From the NCBI GenBank assembly GCA_007375785.1, contig VMEY01000010.1, positions 1-29,112 of the forward strand: 29,112 bases of DNA. The letters run 5' to 3'. A program made the translations under genes and the position numbers. The stretch is from Parcubacteria group bacterium Athens0416_74. GTDB taxonomy: Bacteria; Patescibacteriota; Minisyncoccia; Phycocordibacterales; UBA2100. The notes beneath the pieces were generated by a model that saw only the letters and a program-made list of their open reading frames with translations, made no database searches and was not told the origin of the DNA. This document shows positions 1 through 6,921 of this stretch, piece by piece; within the stretch, counting starts at the first letter, position 1, and every line of letters starts with the position of its first letter.

Positions 1-1
1 C

Positions 2-769
2 ATGCGAACGAGCTTTCTCACTCTCCTCTTCTTACTTCTGGTCGTAGGGATGGGATCCCTGGTTTCCGTACCCGATATAGATGTACTCACGAGCCAAGGG
101 ACCTCAGCGCGAACAACTTCCCCTTCGCAGAATTCCGCCATCCGCGAGTTTGAGTGGTATCCCGTCGTGAAAGTCGTCGATGGTGACACTATTGTCGTGG
201 ATATCGCGGGAGCGAACACGACCGTGCGACTCATCGGCCTCGATACTCCGGAGACCGTCGACCCACGAAAGACAGTGCAGTGTTTCGGTGCAGAAGCGTC
301 CGCCAAGATGAGGCAGATACTCTCGGGCCAGTACGTCCGCCTTGAGACCGACCCGTCACAGGGAGAGAAAGACAAGTACGGACGGCTTCTCGCATACGTG
401 TACGCACCGGCGAATGTCCGCCCTGAAGGAATCTTGCTCAATATATACATGATTGAAGAAGGTTTCGGCCATGAGTACACCTACAACATCCCCTACAAAT
501 ACCAAGCCGAGTTCAAAGCGGCAGAAAACATCGCTCGACAAGAGAAGAGAGGGCTGTGGGCAGATGGAGTATGTGCGTCACAGGCTTCAAGCGCACCGAC
601 ATCACCGATGCGAATTTCCGGACAGTACGGATGCAGCCGCAATACGTACAACTGCTCCGATTTCACGACTCAGGCGCAAGCACAAGCAGCGTTCGACGCG
701 TGCGGCGAGGGCGACGTGCACAAACTCGACAGCGATGGCGACAAGCGAGTTTGCGAGTCACTTCCCTAG
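2..769 (+). CDS. Secreted thermonuclease-like (SNase) protein with Excalibur C-terminus
   Basis: Predicted exported nuclease that would cut DNA or RNA outside the cell, possibly for nucleotide scavenging (inferred). Residues 4-23 form a hydrophobic signal or anchor segment. The SNase fold spans about 53-190, with D60 and D62 in VVDGDTIVV, R76 and D81/E84 in VRLIGLDTPET and R128 in DKYGRLLAYVY. These match the calcium and catalytic arginine/glutamate positions of staphylococcal nuclease. Residues 209-255 resemble an Excalibur calcium-binding domain (C211, C218, DSDGD at 243-247, C251). The ATG is the second base of the window, so a longer start upstream cannot be excluded, but the signal peptide fits this one. 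A 7-bp inverted repeat (771-777 with 795-801) follows the stop and has no T-run. Confidence 0.9.
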   Translation: MRTSFLTLLFLLLVVGMGSLVSVPDIDVLTSQGTSARTTSPSQNSAIREFEWYPVVKVVDGDTIVVDIAGANTTVRLIGLDTPETVDPRKTVQCFGAEASAKMRQILSGQYVRLETDPSQGEKDKYGRLLAYVYAPANVRPEGILLNIYMIEEGFGHEYTYNIPYKYQAEFKAAENIARQEKRGLWADGVCASQASSAPTSPMRISGQYGCSRNTYNCSDFTTQAQAQAAFDACGEGDVHKLDSDGDKRVCESLP

Positions 770-813
770 CACACGCGTCCACAATATAAGATTCCGCGTG
801 TCCATTCATCGCG

Positions 814-819
814 TATACT
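814..819 (+). promoter_or_regulatory. -10 element, probably leaderless promoter of the M15 gene
   Basis: TATACT ends 7 bases before the ATG at 827, so transcription should begin at or next to the start codon. No clear -35 and no TG extension is seen. Confidence 0.5.
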
Positions 820-826
820 GACCGCT

Positions 827-2202
827 ATGCAGTCCGCAGGTAGTCGAGCGCTCATCACGCTCTTTGTGGTCGCGCTCTCGACCTCTTCTTTTTCATTTGC
901 GCATGCGACTGTCGCAGTAAGTTGCGATGTTGAACCGAATAACCCCAACTGTATAAATATCGTCATAAAAGAACCATCAAACGACCCATGCCCAGGTAGC
1001 GGACACCTCTCAACCGGGGAAGGGCCAGATGCGGCGTATGAAAAAGGGACCAAAGTGTGCGGAAACGATGAGAAAAAACTTTTTGGCGGATGCGATTCCG
1101 ACCCGTATGCGTTCCTCGAACAGCGCCACCACGGTGACAAGTCGAATAGCTTCGTCACACCACGAGGAGGTGCGCAAAACTCCGCGCAGTATGGCCTCAA
1201 TCCCGGCCTCGCATGCCGACTCAAGAAGTTTATGGAGTTTGCCGAGACAAAAGGCTGTCGCCTCACCATAAATAGTGCGATGCGTCCGGTGCAAAGGTGC
1301 AATCCCAACGGTGGTGCATGCGCGGCACAAGGTTCTTCATGCCACCAGTACGGGCTTGCCGTCGATGTCGGTGGAAGTACACAGTGCTTGAATTGGATAC
1401 TTGCGACGCTCGGCAGACAAAACGCCAACTCCCCATTCGGAATCCATTCCGCCTATGCCGAGCATGCAGGATACAGATCACACCCGACACATCGAATATC
1501 CCTGGGCCCGGTACGCCGACTGGCGGCCTCGCAAACCAGGTGCGCCAAGCGCTCGGTATGCAGCCGCAACAGCCACAGCAGCCCACGATTCCTACCTCCA
1601 ATGTCACGCCCACCCCTTCCCCTACGACATCCGAACTCCCCCTCCCGACGCAATCGCAGTTCTGCATGCCGGAATACAAATGCTCCGGCAACACGCTGCT
1701 CTATCAAAACTCATTCTGCGCAACACAAGTCTCGCAGATGTGCTCCGCAGGATGCCGCAACGGTGCATGCGTAGCTGCTACATCGAGCGAAAACACGAAT
1801 ACCAACACCAACACGAATGCCACGTCCGCTATCGACATCATTGGCGAGCTTGGCGGTGTCAGAGCTACCTCAACATCGGTGGGTACCTCTACGCCACTGC
1901 AGCTCATTCTCGGTCTTTCACAGAACCAGGCTTCTACGACGGGTCAGGCGACAACCCGTACGGTAGCGCTCCTCGCGACAGGCAGCGTCGCCAGCCTACA
2001 GCTCGTCGGTGCACAGCAAACATTTACATCTCCCAATCTCAACCAAGTCGGCCAACCCCTTTCCACCACCCAAAACAGCTCGACGCTTTTTGCACTGCTT
2101 GAGAACATGAAAAAAGTACTCCTGTGGGCACTCGAATACCTCAAGCCGTTCCAGGTGTCCCGCATCCGTGCAGGAGAGCAAAATCCTGAATACATCGAGT
2201 AG
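827..2202 (+). pseudogene. M15 (VanY/D-Ala-D-Ala carboxypeptidase-like) secreted protein with Cys-rich tail, two frameshifts
   Basis: Three frames must be joined to give one protein of about 457 aa. Frame one (from 827) holds a signal peptide (about 1-27) and the peptidase core with SAMRP and H173-Q-Y-G-L-A-V-D180, the first two M15 zinc ligands. A shift near 1469-1470 gives HIEY (codons 1488-1499), which supplies the third ligand. A second shift in the CCC run at 1500-1502 leads into the frame ending at 2202. That part has a Pro/Thr/Gln linker, a six-cysteine module (about 1664-1770), an Asn/Thr repeat and a Ser/Thr-rich tail with a hydrophobic segment near the end. Removing one base at each site restores the frame. 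The breaks may be sequencing errors or real decay. If intact, it would act on cell-wall peptides outside the membrane. Confidence 0.7.
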
Positions 2203-2206
2203 TCGG

Positions 2207-2234
2207 TTGTACACACACCCGATTGTGGTATAGT
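2207..2234 (+). promoter_or_regulatory. infC promoter (extended -10)
   Basis: TG-G-TATAGT (-10 at 2229-2234) with a weak -35 (TTGTAC, 2207-2212) at 16-bp spacing. The start codon used for infC is 10 bases downstream, giving little or no leader. Confidence 0.55.
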
Positions 2235-2244
2235 TTCGCGACAA

Positions 2245-2874
2245 ATGGGATTCACGAAGTACACGTCGCAAGCGGAAAAGGAACACGTCCGCATGAACGA
2301 AAGCATCCGCGCCAAGGAAGTGCGAGTGATTGGACCCGAGGCTGAAAACTTCGGTGTCCTCTCCATACGTGACGCGCTCGCAAAGGCGCAGGAGCTCGGC
2401 CTTGACCTCATCGAGATATCCCCCAATGCCACCCCGCCGGTGTGCAAAATAACCGACTACGGAAAGTTCAACTACGAACAAAAGAAGAAAGACAAAGACA
2501 TAAAGTCGAAAGCCAAAGTCACCGAGACAAAAGAGGCTCAGGTGAAGATCGGTACGAGCTCCAACGACATGAACATCAAGGCGAGCAAGATCGCCGAGTG
2601 GCTTAGAGAGGGCCATCGCGTAAAAATCGACCTCTTCCTCTGGGGTCGCTACAAGTACATGGAGTTTGAATTCCTCAAGGACCGGCTCGAACGCTTCTTG
2701 GCCATCATCCCGGAAGCCTTCAAGATTGCAGAAGACATCAAAAAGAGCCCCAAGGGCCTCTCGGTGAGCATCGAGCGCGATGTTTCCAAGAAAGCCCAGG
2801 CTAAGGCTACTTCACGACACGATACCCCCTCGGCAGCCCCCGAAGACGCCCCGGAGGCCGAAAACCTTGATTAA
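2245..2874 (+). CDS. infC: Translation initiation factor IF-3
   Basis: Binds the 30S subunit, keeps 50S away and checks start-codon pairing. The N domain begins at MNESIRAKEVRVIG with LSIRDALAKAQELGLDLIEISP. The linker follows PPVCKITDYGKFNYEQKKK, and the C domain holds KIGTSSNDMNIKASKIAEWLREGHRVKI and ends near ISIERD-like residues (LSVSIERD). An Ala/Pro/Glu-rich tail follows. The ATG at 2245 fits the leaderless promoter. The ATG at 2293 is the usual family start and has AAGGA ten bases before it, so it is a real alternative giving 193 aa. The next unit is rpmI-rplT, the classical infC neighbours, but here with their own promoter. Confidence 0.97.
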   Translation: MGFTKYTSQAEKEHVRMNESIRAKEVRVIGPEAENFGVLSIRDALAKAQELGLDLIEISPNATPPVCKITDYGKFNYEQKKKDKDIKSKAKVTETKEAQVKIGTSSNDMNIKASKIAEWLREGHRVKIDLFLWGRYKYMEFEFLKDRLERFLAIIPEAFKIAEDIKKSPKGLSVSIERDVSKKAQAKATSRHDTPSAAPEDAPEAENLD

Positions 2875-2895
2875 AACAAGGGTTTAAAGTATAGT
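2867..2895 (+). promoter_or_regulatory. rpmI-rplT promoter
   Basis: TTGATT (2867-2872), 17-bp spacer, TATAGT (2890-2895). Predicted transcript start near 2902. The -35 overlaps the last codons of infC. Confidence 0.65.
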
Positions 2896-2901
2896 GCCGC
2901 C

Positions 2902-2920
2902 AAGGCCTCATGCGGGCCTT
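2902..2920 (+). promoter_or_regulatory. 5'-terminal hairpin of rpmI-rplT mRNA
   Basis: Perfect 6-bp stem AAGGCC/GGCCTT with a 7-base loop, starting at the predicted transcript start and 11 bases before the rpmI ATG. L20 controls this operon through leader RNA in other bacteria. Whether this small hairpin plays such a role is unknown. Confidence 0.5.
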
Positions 2921-2931
2921 ATCGTTTGAAT

Positions 2932-3114
2932 ATGAAAACCAACAAATCATTCAGCAAGCGCCTTCGGGTGACGAAAAAGGGCAAGATTATCTCCCGTGCC
3001 CCGGGGCAGAATCATTTCAACTCCAAGGACTCCGGGACCCAGAGGCAGCAGAAGCGCCGCGCAGGCTCTATAGAGATGTCGGCACAGCTCCGCAGCCGCT
3101 TCCTCCCCCAATAA
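2932..3114 (+). CDS. rpmI: 50S ribosomal protein L35 (bL35)
   Basis: Small basic protein of the large subunit, 60 aa. It matches L35 through MKTNKSFSKRLRVTKKGKI, then the RAPGQNHFNSK and RRAGSIEMSAQLRSRFLPQ regions, close to the usual 64 aa. The ATG at 2932 is preferred over an in-frame TTG six bases upstream because family members begin with M(P)KMKT. No Shine-Dalgarno precedes it. The gap to rplT is 6 bases, so the two are co-transcribed. Confidence 0.95.
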   Translation: MKTNKSFSKRLRVTKKGKIISRAPGQNHFNSKDSGTQRQQKRRAGSIEMSAQLRSRFLPQ

Positions 3115-3120
3115 CGATAT

Positions 3121-3465
3121 ATGGCACGCGTAAAACGAGGTACAACAAAGAATAAGCGCCGCAAGAATATCCTTGCCCAGACCAAGGGGTACCGCTTTGG
3201 TCGCAAGAATAAAGAGCGCGTCGCAAAGGAGGCTATCCACCATGCGGGTGCTCATGCTTTCCGTGACCGACGCAAAAAGAAGCGCGTCTTCCGCAATCTC
3301 TGGACTATCCGCATCAACGCGGCTGCGCGTGAGAATGGCTTCTCATACTCGAAGCTCATTGGCGCTCTCAAGAAGTCCGGCAATGTCATCGACCGCAAAG
3401 TCCTCTCGGCACTCGCCAAGGATTACCCCGAAGCCTTCAAGCGCCTCGCCGAAACCCTCAAATAA
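3121..3465 (+). CDS. rplT: 50S ribosomal protein L20 (bL20)
   Basis: Assembly protein that binds 23S rRNA early, 114 aa, normal length. MARVKRGTTKNKRRKNILAQ, KGYRFGRKNKERVAKEAI, RDRRKKKRVFRNLWTIRINAA and the C-terminal YSKLIGALKKSGNVIDRKVLSALA are all diagnostic. It follows rpmI closely and ends 12 bases before a strong terminator. In other bacteria L20 represses its own operon. The predicted leader here is only about 30 bases, so any such control would have to work differently (inference). Confidence 0.98.
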   Translation: MARVKRGTTKNKRRKNILAQTKGYRFGRKNKERVAKEAIHHAGAHAFRDRRKKKRVFRNLWTIRINAAARENGFSYSKLIGALKKSGNVIDRKVLSALAKDYPEAFKRLAETLK

Positions 3466-3477
3466 GAATCCGTCAAA

Positions 3478-3508
3478 GAAAAAGTCCCGCTTGCAGCGGG
3501 ACTTTTTT
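3478..3508 (+). terminator. Intrinsic terminator after rplT (bidirectional)
   Basis: Stem GTCCCGCT/AGCGGGAC (3484-3491 with 3495-3502), loop TGC, then six T. The left side is A-rich, so it could also stop transcription coming from the - strand gene at 3623. Confidence 0.92.
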
Positions 3509-3531
3509 CCTTTCCATTCTTTATCTTCCAT

Positions 3532-3631
3532 ATTTTGTAGTCCCTTTTTGGAGTGTTGCGCAGGTCGACGGGCCGAGCAGCAGGGATTTTTCAACAGAAA
3601 AATACCCGACTCCAAAAAGGGACTACAAAAT
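3532..3631. repeat. 100-bp element bounded by 23-bp perfect inverted repeats
   Basis: The arms 3532-3554 and 3609-3631 are perfect inverted copies (ATTTTGTAGTCCC...GGAGT). The 54-base centre holds a second hairpin: GGG + ATTTTTC, loop AACA, GAAAAAT + one bulged A + CCC (about 3583-3607). The right arm contains the TAG stop codon of the - strand gene. CTTCC occurs on both sides (3525-3529, 3634-3638), but not directly at the arm ends. It could be a small non-autonomous transposable element, a terminator for the - strand gene, or both. No transposase is nearby. Confidence 0.7.
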
Positions 3632-4306
3632 AACTTCCGCCCCCTTCCCCGTCCCACTCCACCCATCGTGATTGTTGTACACGAGAAGCGCTCCTTGTTT
3701 TTGCTTGTTAACCATTTCAATAAGCTTTTCAACGAGCCTCTTTGGGTCGGTATCAAAGACAATATTTGGATTCGGGCGATGCGCCGCATCGATGAGGAGA
3801 GAGAGGAGCTCGTCAGTGTCAGATTCCCCCTGGAGGATACCCAAGGGGCGCTTATCTTCGAAAGCGACGGCAAACTCGTTGATAGTGCCGATTCTTCCGG
3901 GACCGATTATCATCGCATCGCTTGAGCGGACAAAGAGTAGGTCGCGACCGGAATAGCCAAAGCCGGTGTAGACGACAACGTCCATGTAGTCGAGCGGCAG
4001 CTTGTACGTCTCAATGTGTTCGCGCTCTGTCGCCGCAGGTGAGAAGCCAATCGAGAAGCCACACTCATCTTTGGCGCCCATGGCTGCGTACATAGGAAAC
4101 CCTGTGGTCGCACCCGATGTAATGATGCCGCCTTGCTTCGCAATTTCGCGTCCGAGTTCTTTTCCCTTCTCAAATGCATCGAGCCCGACGTGTTTGGTAT
4201 CGGCAGCACCGGAGACGCCGATTTTCACGACACCGTACCCGTCGGGAAGTCTGCAAAAATTGCGCGGCACCGCCGTGTGATTTGGATGGAGTACTCTTTT
4301 GCCCAT
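3623..4306 (-). CDS. LOG / TIGR00725-like Rossmann protein
   Basis: Cytoplasmic Rossmann-fold protein of the LOG (lysine-decarboxylase-like, nucleotide-binding) superfamily, 227 aa. Visible marks are VKIGVSGAAD near residue 28, GGIITSGATTGFPMYAAMGA, and GPGRIGTINEFAVAFEDKRPLGIL near 135, a variant of the family PGGxGTxxE motif in which the second glycine is replaced. Some LOG proteins release free base from nucleoside monophosphates. Activity here is not established and the altered motif argues for caution. The start is set by TGATATACT ending 8 bases upstream. The gene ends inside an arm of the 3532-3631 inverted repeat. Confidence 0.75.
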   Translation of the reverse strand: MGKRVLHPNHTAVPRNFCRLPDGYGVVKIGVSGAADTKHVGLDAFEKGKELGREIAKQGGIITSGATTGFPMYAAMGAKDECGFSIGFSPAATEREHIETYKLPLDYMDVVVYTGFGYSGRDLLFVRSSDAMIIGPGRIGTINEFAVAFEDKRPLGILQGESDTDELLSLLIDAAHRPNPNIVFDTDPKRLVEKLIEMVNKQKQGALLVYNNHDGWSGTGKGAEVIL

Positions 4307-4314
4307 TTGAAATT

Positions 4315-4323
4315 AGTATATCA
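4315..4323 (-). promoter_or_regulatory. Leaderless promoter of the LOG-like gene
   Basis: TG-A-TATACT, with the -10 at 4320-4315 and ATG 8 bases downstream at 4306. Confidence 0.6.
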
Positions 4324-4328
4324 CCAAC

Positions 4329-5690
4329 TTAGAGTTCAATCTCAAGCGAATCCCCTTTTTCCGGCACGATTGCTTCTACGCCGAGAAAATCTTTGATGCG
4401 TTGCGCAAGAAAGAGAGAAGACTTTGGTTCTCCCATCGTGACAAATACTTTCTTGAGCTTCTCTCCGGCACTCTCCACAAAGGAAAGCAGCTGGTCACGG
4501 TCTGCGTGGCCTGAATAGCCTGAAAGAGCGGAGACCGAGGCCTTAATGCGGATGTGCTCCCCGTCAATCACGACATGTTTCTCGCCGTCTTGAATCCGTC
4601 TTCCGAGACTTCCCGGTGCTTGGTACCCCACAAAAAGGAGCGTCGCATTTTTCATCGGCAAATACTCTCGCTCGTGCTCTCGTATACGTCCGCCGCCAGA
4701 CATGCCGGCGCCGGCGATTATAATCTTCGGGTCAGACTCTTTGTGTATATCGCGGGACTGGCCAATATTCGGCGTTACTTTGAGGCCCGGGAAGCTAAAC
4801 GGGTCGTCACCGCCCTCGAACCGTGCTCGAAGAGTAGGACTGAGAAGCTCCTTGTAGCGTCGAAACACATCGGTCACGCGTATCGCAAGCGGAGAGTCGA
4901 GGAAGACAGGTATGGGAGCCATAGACCCGCTCTCGACCATCTCGTTGAGCTCAAAGAGGAGTATCTGCGTGCGCTCAATGGAAAAAGAAGGGATGAGCAG
5001 CGTCCCTTTGTTCTTTCTCGTCTCCTCCACCGCTGCGCGGAGCATCTCCTTCCTTCCTTCTTTGCCTTCGTGCACCCTATCGCCGTACACACTCTCCACC
5101 ACCATGTAGTCGGAGTTGCGCGGCATCTCGGTGTCGTTGAGAAGCGGCTCCGGTGAGTTGCCGACGTCTCCGCTAAAGACGATGCTTTTGCCTGCTCGCG
5201 ATACACGTACGATCGCAGCGCCCAAGATGTGACCTGCGTCTGTAAACTCCACAGACATGTCGCCGAGTGAAAATGGCGCTCGGTAGTCGTGCACCTGCCA
5301 TGCCGCGAGCGCACGCTCTGCATCTTCTTTCTCGTAGAGCATCCCGCAGCCTTGTTTTTCATCGCGCTCTTTCATCACACGGAGCGCGTCGTCGAACATG
5401 AGCGCCGCGAGATCTTTCGTCGCCGGTGTCGAGTACAGAGGACCTTTGTATCCGTCGTGTACGAGCTTCGGGATACGGCCGATGTGGTCGGCGTGTGCAT
5501 GGGTGACGAGGAGCGCATCGATAGCGCTGGCATCATATGAAAAGGGTGCAAAGTTCTCTTCACTGCACGCGTTTTCCTGCTGCAAGATACCGCAGTCCAC
5601 GAGTATCTTCTGAGAGCCGGTATCCAAAAGGAAATTGGCGCCCGTCACCGTACCTACCCCGCCGTGAAATGTAACCGTACTTTTCATCAT
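4329..5690 (-). CDS. Beta-CASP metallo-beta-lactamase ribonuclease (YSH1/CPSF73-like)
   Basis: Zinc-dependent nuclease of the metallo-beta-lactamase/beta-CASP group (COG1236 type), likely processing or degrading RNA in the cytoplasm. The 453 aa show TVTFHGGVGTVTGANFLLD, the metal motif H64-A-H66-A-D68-H69, DAGHILGAA, FSGDVG, VESVYGD, the beta-CASP core with IPSFSIERTQ and GAGMSGGGRIREH, and the C-terminal SGYSGHADRDQL. Length and motifs are complete. Its ATG overlaps the stop of the upstream membrane-protein gene (ATGA at 5690-5687), so translation is probably coupled. It could also be described as RNase J-like, but the motif order fits the CPSF73/YSH1 branch better. Confidence 0.92.
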   Translation of the reverse strand: MMKSTVTFHGGVGTVTGANFLLDTGSQKILVDCGILQQENACSEENFAPFSYDASAIDALLVTHAHADHIGRIPKLVHDGYKGPLYSTPATKDLAALMFDDALRVMKERDEKQGCGMLYEKEDAERALAAWQVHDYRAPFSLGDMSVEFTDAGHILGAAIVRVSRAGKSIVFSGDVGNSPEPLLNDTEMPRNSDYMVVESVYGDRVHEGKEGRKEMLRAAVEETRKNKGTLLIPSFSIERTQILLFELNEMVESGSMAPIPVFLDSPLAIRVTDVFRRYKELLSPTLRARFEGGDDPFSFPGLKVTPNIGQSRDIHKESDPKIIIAGAGMSGGGRIREHEREYLPMKNATLLFVGYQAPGSLGRRIQDGEKHVVIDGEHIRIKASVSALSGYSGHADRDQLLSFVESAGEKLKKVFVTMGEPKSSLFLAQRIKDFLGVEAIVPEKGDSLEIEL

Positions 5691-6037
5691 GCTCTATACA
5701 CTACCTTGAAAGTGACATATCCGCCCAACAAATCCGCTACGATATCGCTCGCCGTATCGAGGCTCTGAAGCGCCGGTATCGTCGCATACTCATAGATCTC
5801 CCACGAGACACCGACAATAAGCACCGCAGCGAGGCAATGAAGCAGCACCGGGCGCAGTGCGAGGCCTTCCACGACGTACATGTACGCGAGCGCAGCACAG
5901 ACACCACCGATTATGTGTGCAGGAGTGAAGTACCAATTTGCTTCCCTCTGTTCAACGAGAGCGATGCCGACGGCTTGCGCGATGAAGAGCGCTCCGGCAG
6001 CAAGAATGAGCGCTAAGAGGATATACCGTCGACGCAT
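5687..6037 (-). CDS. Small multi-pass membrane protein, YjdF/DUF2238-like
   Basis: 116 aa with three or four membrane helices: about 5-27, 37-58, 64-82, and a shorter one near the C-terminus. SWEIYEYA near 77 followed by LDTASDIVADLLGGYV recalls the WE...D...DxxxD(x)xG pattern of YjdF/DUF2238 and VanZ-like membrane proteins. That resemblance is by eye and the function is unknown. The start follows an extended -10 by 6 bases. The stop overlaps the next start, coupling it to the beta-CASP nuclease. Confidence 0.75.
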   Translation of the reverse strand: MRRRYILLALILAAGALFIAQAVGIALVEQREANWYFTPAHIIGGVCAALAYMYVVEGLALRPVLLHCLAAVLIVGVSWEIYEYATIPALQSLDTASDIVADLLGGYVTFKVVYRA

Positions 6038-6043
6038 CGCACG

Positions 6044-6052
6044 ATTCTACCA
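6044..6052 (-). promoter_or_regulatory. Leaderless promoter of the membrane protein/nuclease pair
   Basis: TG-G-TAGAAT, with the -10 at 6049-6044 and ATG 6 bases downstream. It lies after the terminator of the candidate RNA, so the two are separate units. Confidence 0.55.
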
Positions 6053-6066
6053 TTCTCATAAACCCT

Positions 6067-6090
6067 AAAACCCACCTTGCGGGTGGGTTT
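6067..6090 (-). terminator. Terminator of the candidate RNA
   Basis: Nine-base-pair stem AAACCCACC/GGTGGGTTT with loop CGCAA and a short T-run. AACCCACC also occurs upstream at 6138-6131 and could compete for the 3' arm. Confidence 0.65.
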
Positions 6091-6217
6091 GAAGGATGCG
6101 GCAGGTACGGCAAGCCTGGGTTTGACGCCAGGTGGGTTGCCGCAGTACGCAAGCCAAAACTTGCGACGATGTAAGCATGCCCTAATTGAGCCAAGCAGGT
6201 ATTAGTACCAGCCGCTA
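6067..6217 (-). ncRNA. Candidate structured non-coding RNA of about 150 nt
   Basis: An intergenic unit with its own extended -10 and a terminator hairpin. The 5' end closes on the 3' part through GCGGC-U-GGUAC (6215-6205) paired with GUACC-U-GCCGC (6108-6098): ten pairs and one U-U mismatch. Inside are a 6-bp hairpin CGCAAG/CUUGCG (6165-6160 with 6153-6148) and a two-part hairpin GGCAA/UUGCC plus CCUGG/CCAGG (6141-6109) whose 3' side abuts the closing stem. About 38 bases near the 5' side (6204-6167) have no clear fold. It matches no family I recognise (tRNA, tmRNA, 5S, SRP, RNase P and 6S were considered). Both strands hold the inverted repeats, but promoter and terminator point to the - strand. 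Confidence 0.6.
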
Positions 6218-6223
6218 ACAGAA

Positions 6224-6232
6224 AGTATATCA
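6224..6232 (-). promoter_or_regulatory. Extended -10 promoter of the candidate RNA
   Basis: TG-A-TATACT, with the -10 at 6229-6224. The predicted start near 6217 is two bases before the closing stem. Confidence 0.6.
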
Positions 6233-6263
6233 CTACCCTCCGTGGAGTATGGGTGAAGAACGT

Positions 6264-6884
6264 TTATTCAAGAATGCCGTCGAGATTGACGTCGTACAGT
6301 ATCTCCTCGTGAATCATGCGGTAGTTCGTCATCTCTTCCGGCTTGAACCAGTGCTTGATTTCGGCATTTGCTTCATCGACAGAACCCGACGCGTGGATGA
6401 GATTGCGCACTGCACGATCGTCAGGGTCGGACATCTGGTAGGAATCGAGCACATAATCCCCGCGAATGGTACCGACGTCCGATGTGAGCGGCTCCGTACC
6501 GCCGGTAATTTTGCGGACAATCTTGACTGCGTGCGCGCCTTGCCAGACCATCGCTATTACAGGCCCGCTGCTGAGGTATTTCTTGAGGTTGCCGAGGATT
6601 TTGGCGGTGATTTCCATCGGATCTTCCGATGGTGGCGTGAGACCCTTGTCCTTGTATCCCTTGATGGTCTTCTCCCCCGTCACGCGGCGCCACTCCGGGT
6701 CGAGCGTGTAGTGCGCCTCGACATGTGCCGGGTCCGGCACCAACATCTTCATGCCGACCATCTTGAGACCGACATTCTCGTACCTTTTGATAATCTCGCC
6801 GACGAGACCGCGCTGGACACCGTCCGGCTTAATAATGATGAGTGTGCGCTCCTTACTCGGATGCGACTTCTCTGTGTGTGTCAT
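6264..6884 (-). CDS. ndk: Nucleoside diphosphate kinase, long form
   Basis: Transfers phosphate from ATP to nucleoside diphosphates. TLIIIKPDGVQRGLVGEII (15-32), SGPVIAMVWQG (106-116), VGTIRGDY (137-144) and NLIHASGS with catalytic H164 place it firmly. HASGS replaces the usual HGSDS. At 206 aa it exceeds the common 140-150 aa because of an insert of about 40 residues near 61-100, a second near 148-159 and a C-terminal extension from 181. The ATG at 6884 is chosen over longer frames because TGTTACACT ends 7 bases upstream and the conserved core begins soon after. It is transcribed alone. Confidence 0.95.
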   Translation of the reverse strand: MTHTEKSHPSKERTLIIIKPDGVQRGLVGEIIKRYENVGLKMVGMKMLVPDPAHVEAHYTLDPEWRRVTGEKTIKGYKDKGLTPPSEDPMEITAKILGNLKKYLSSGPVIAMVWQGAHAVKIVRKITGGTEPLTSDVGTIRGDYVLDSYQMSDPDDRAVRNLIHASGSVDEANAEIKHWFKPEEMTNYRMIHEEILYDVNLDGILE

Positions 6885-6891
6885 GCGCGCG

Positions 6892-6900
6892 AGTGTAACA
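6892..6900 (-). promoter_or_regulatory. Leaderless promoter of ndk
   Basis: TG-T-TACACT, with the -10 at 6897-6892 and ATG 7 bases downstream at 6884. Confidence 0.55.
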
Positions 6901-6921
6901 CAATCCGCGCGTGAGCGGTAC

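Noticed and set aside
3343..3873. Open frame of 176 aa on the - strand across the inverted repeat
   Set aside because: It runs through rplT in the opposite direction, the terminator and both repeat arms, has low-complexity sequence and no conserved motif.
6181..6220. Resemblance of GGTACTAATA (- strand) to the conserved 3' end of 23S rRNA
   Set aside because: The match is short, the rest of the sequence does not follow 23S or 5S rRNA, and the bases are better explained by the closing stem of the candidate RNA.
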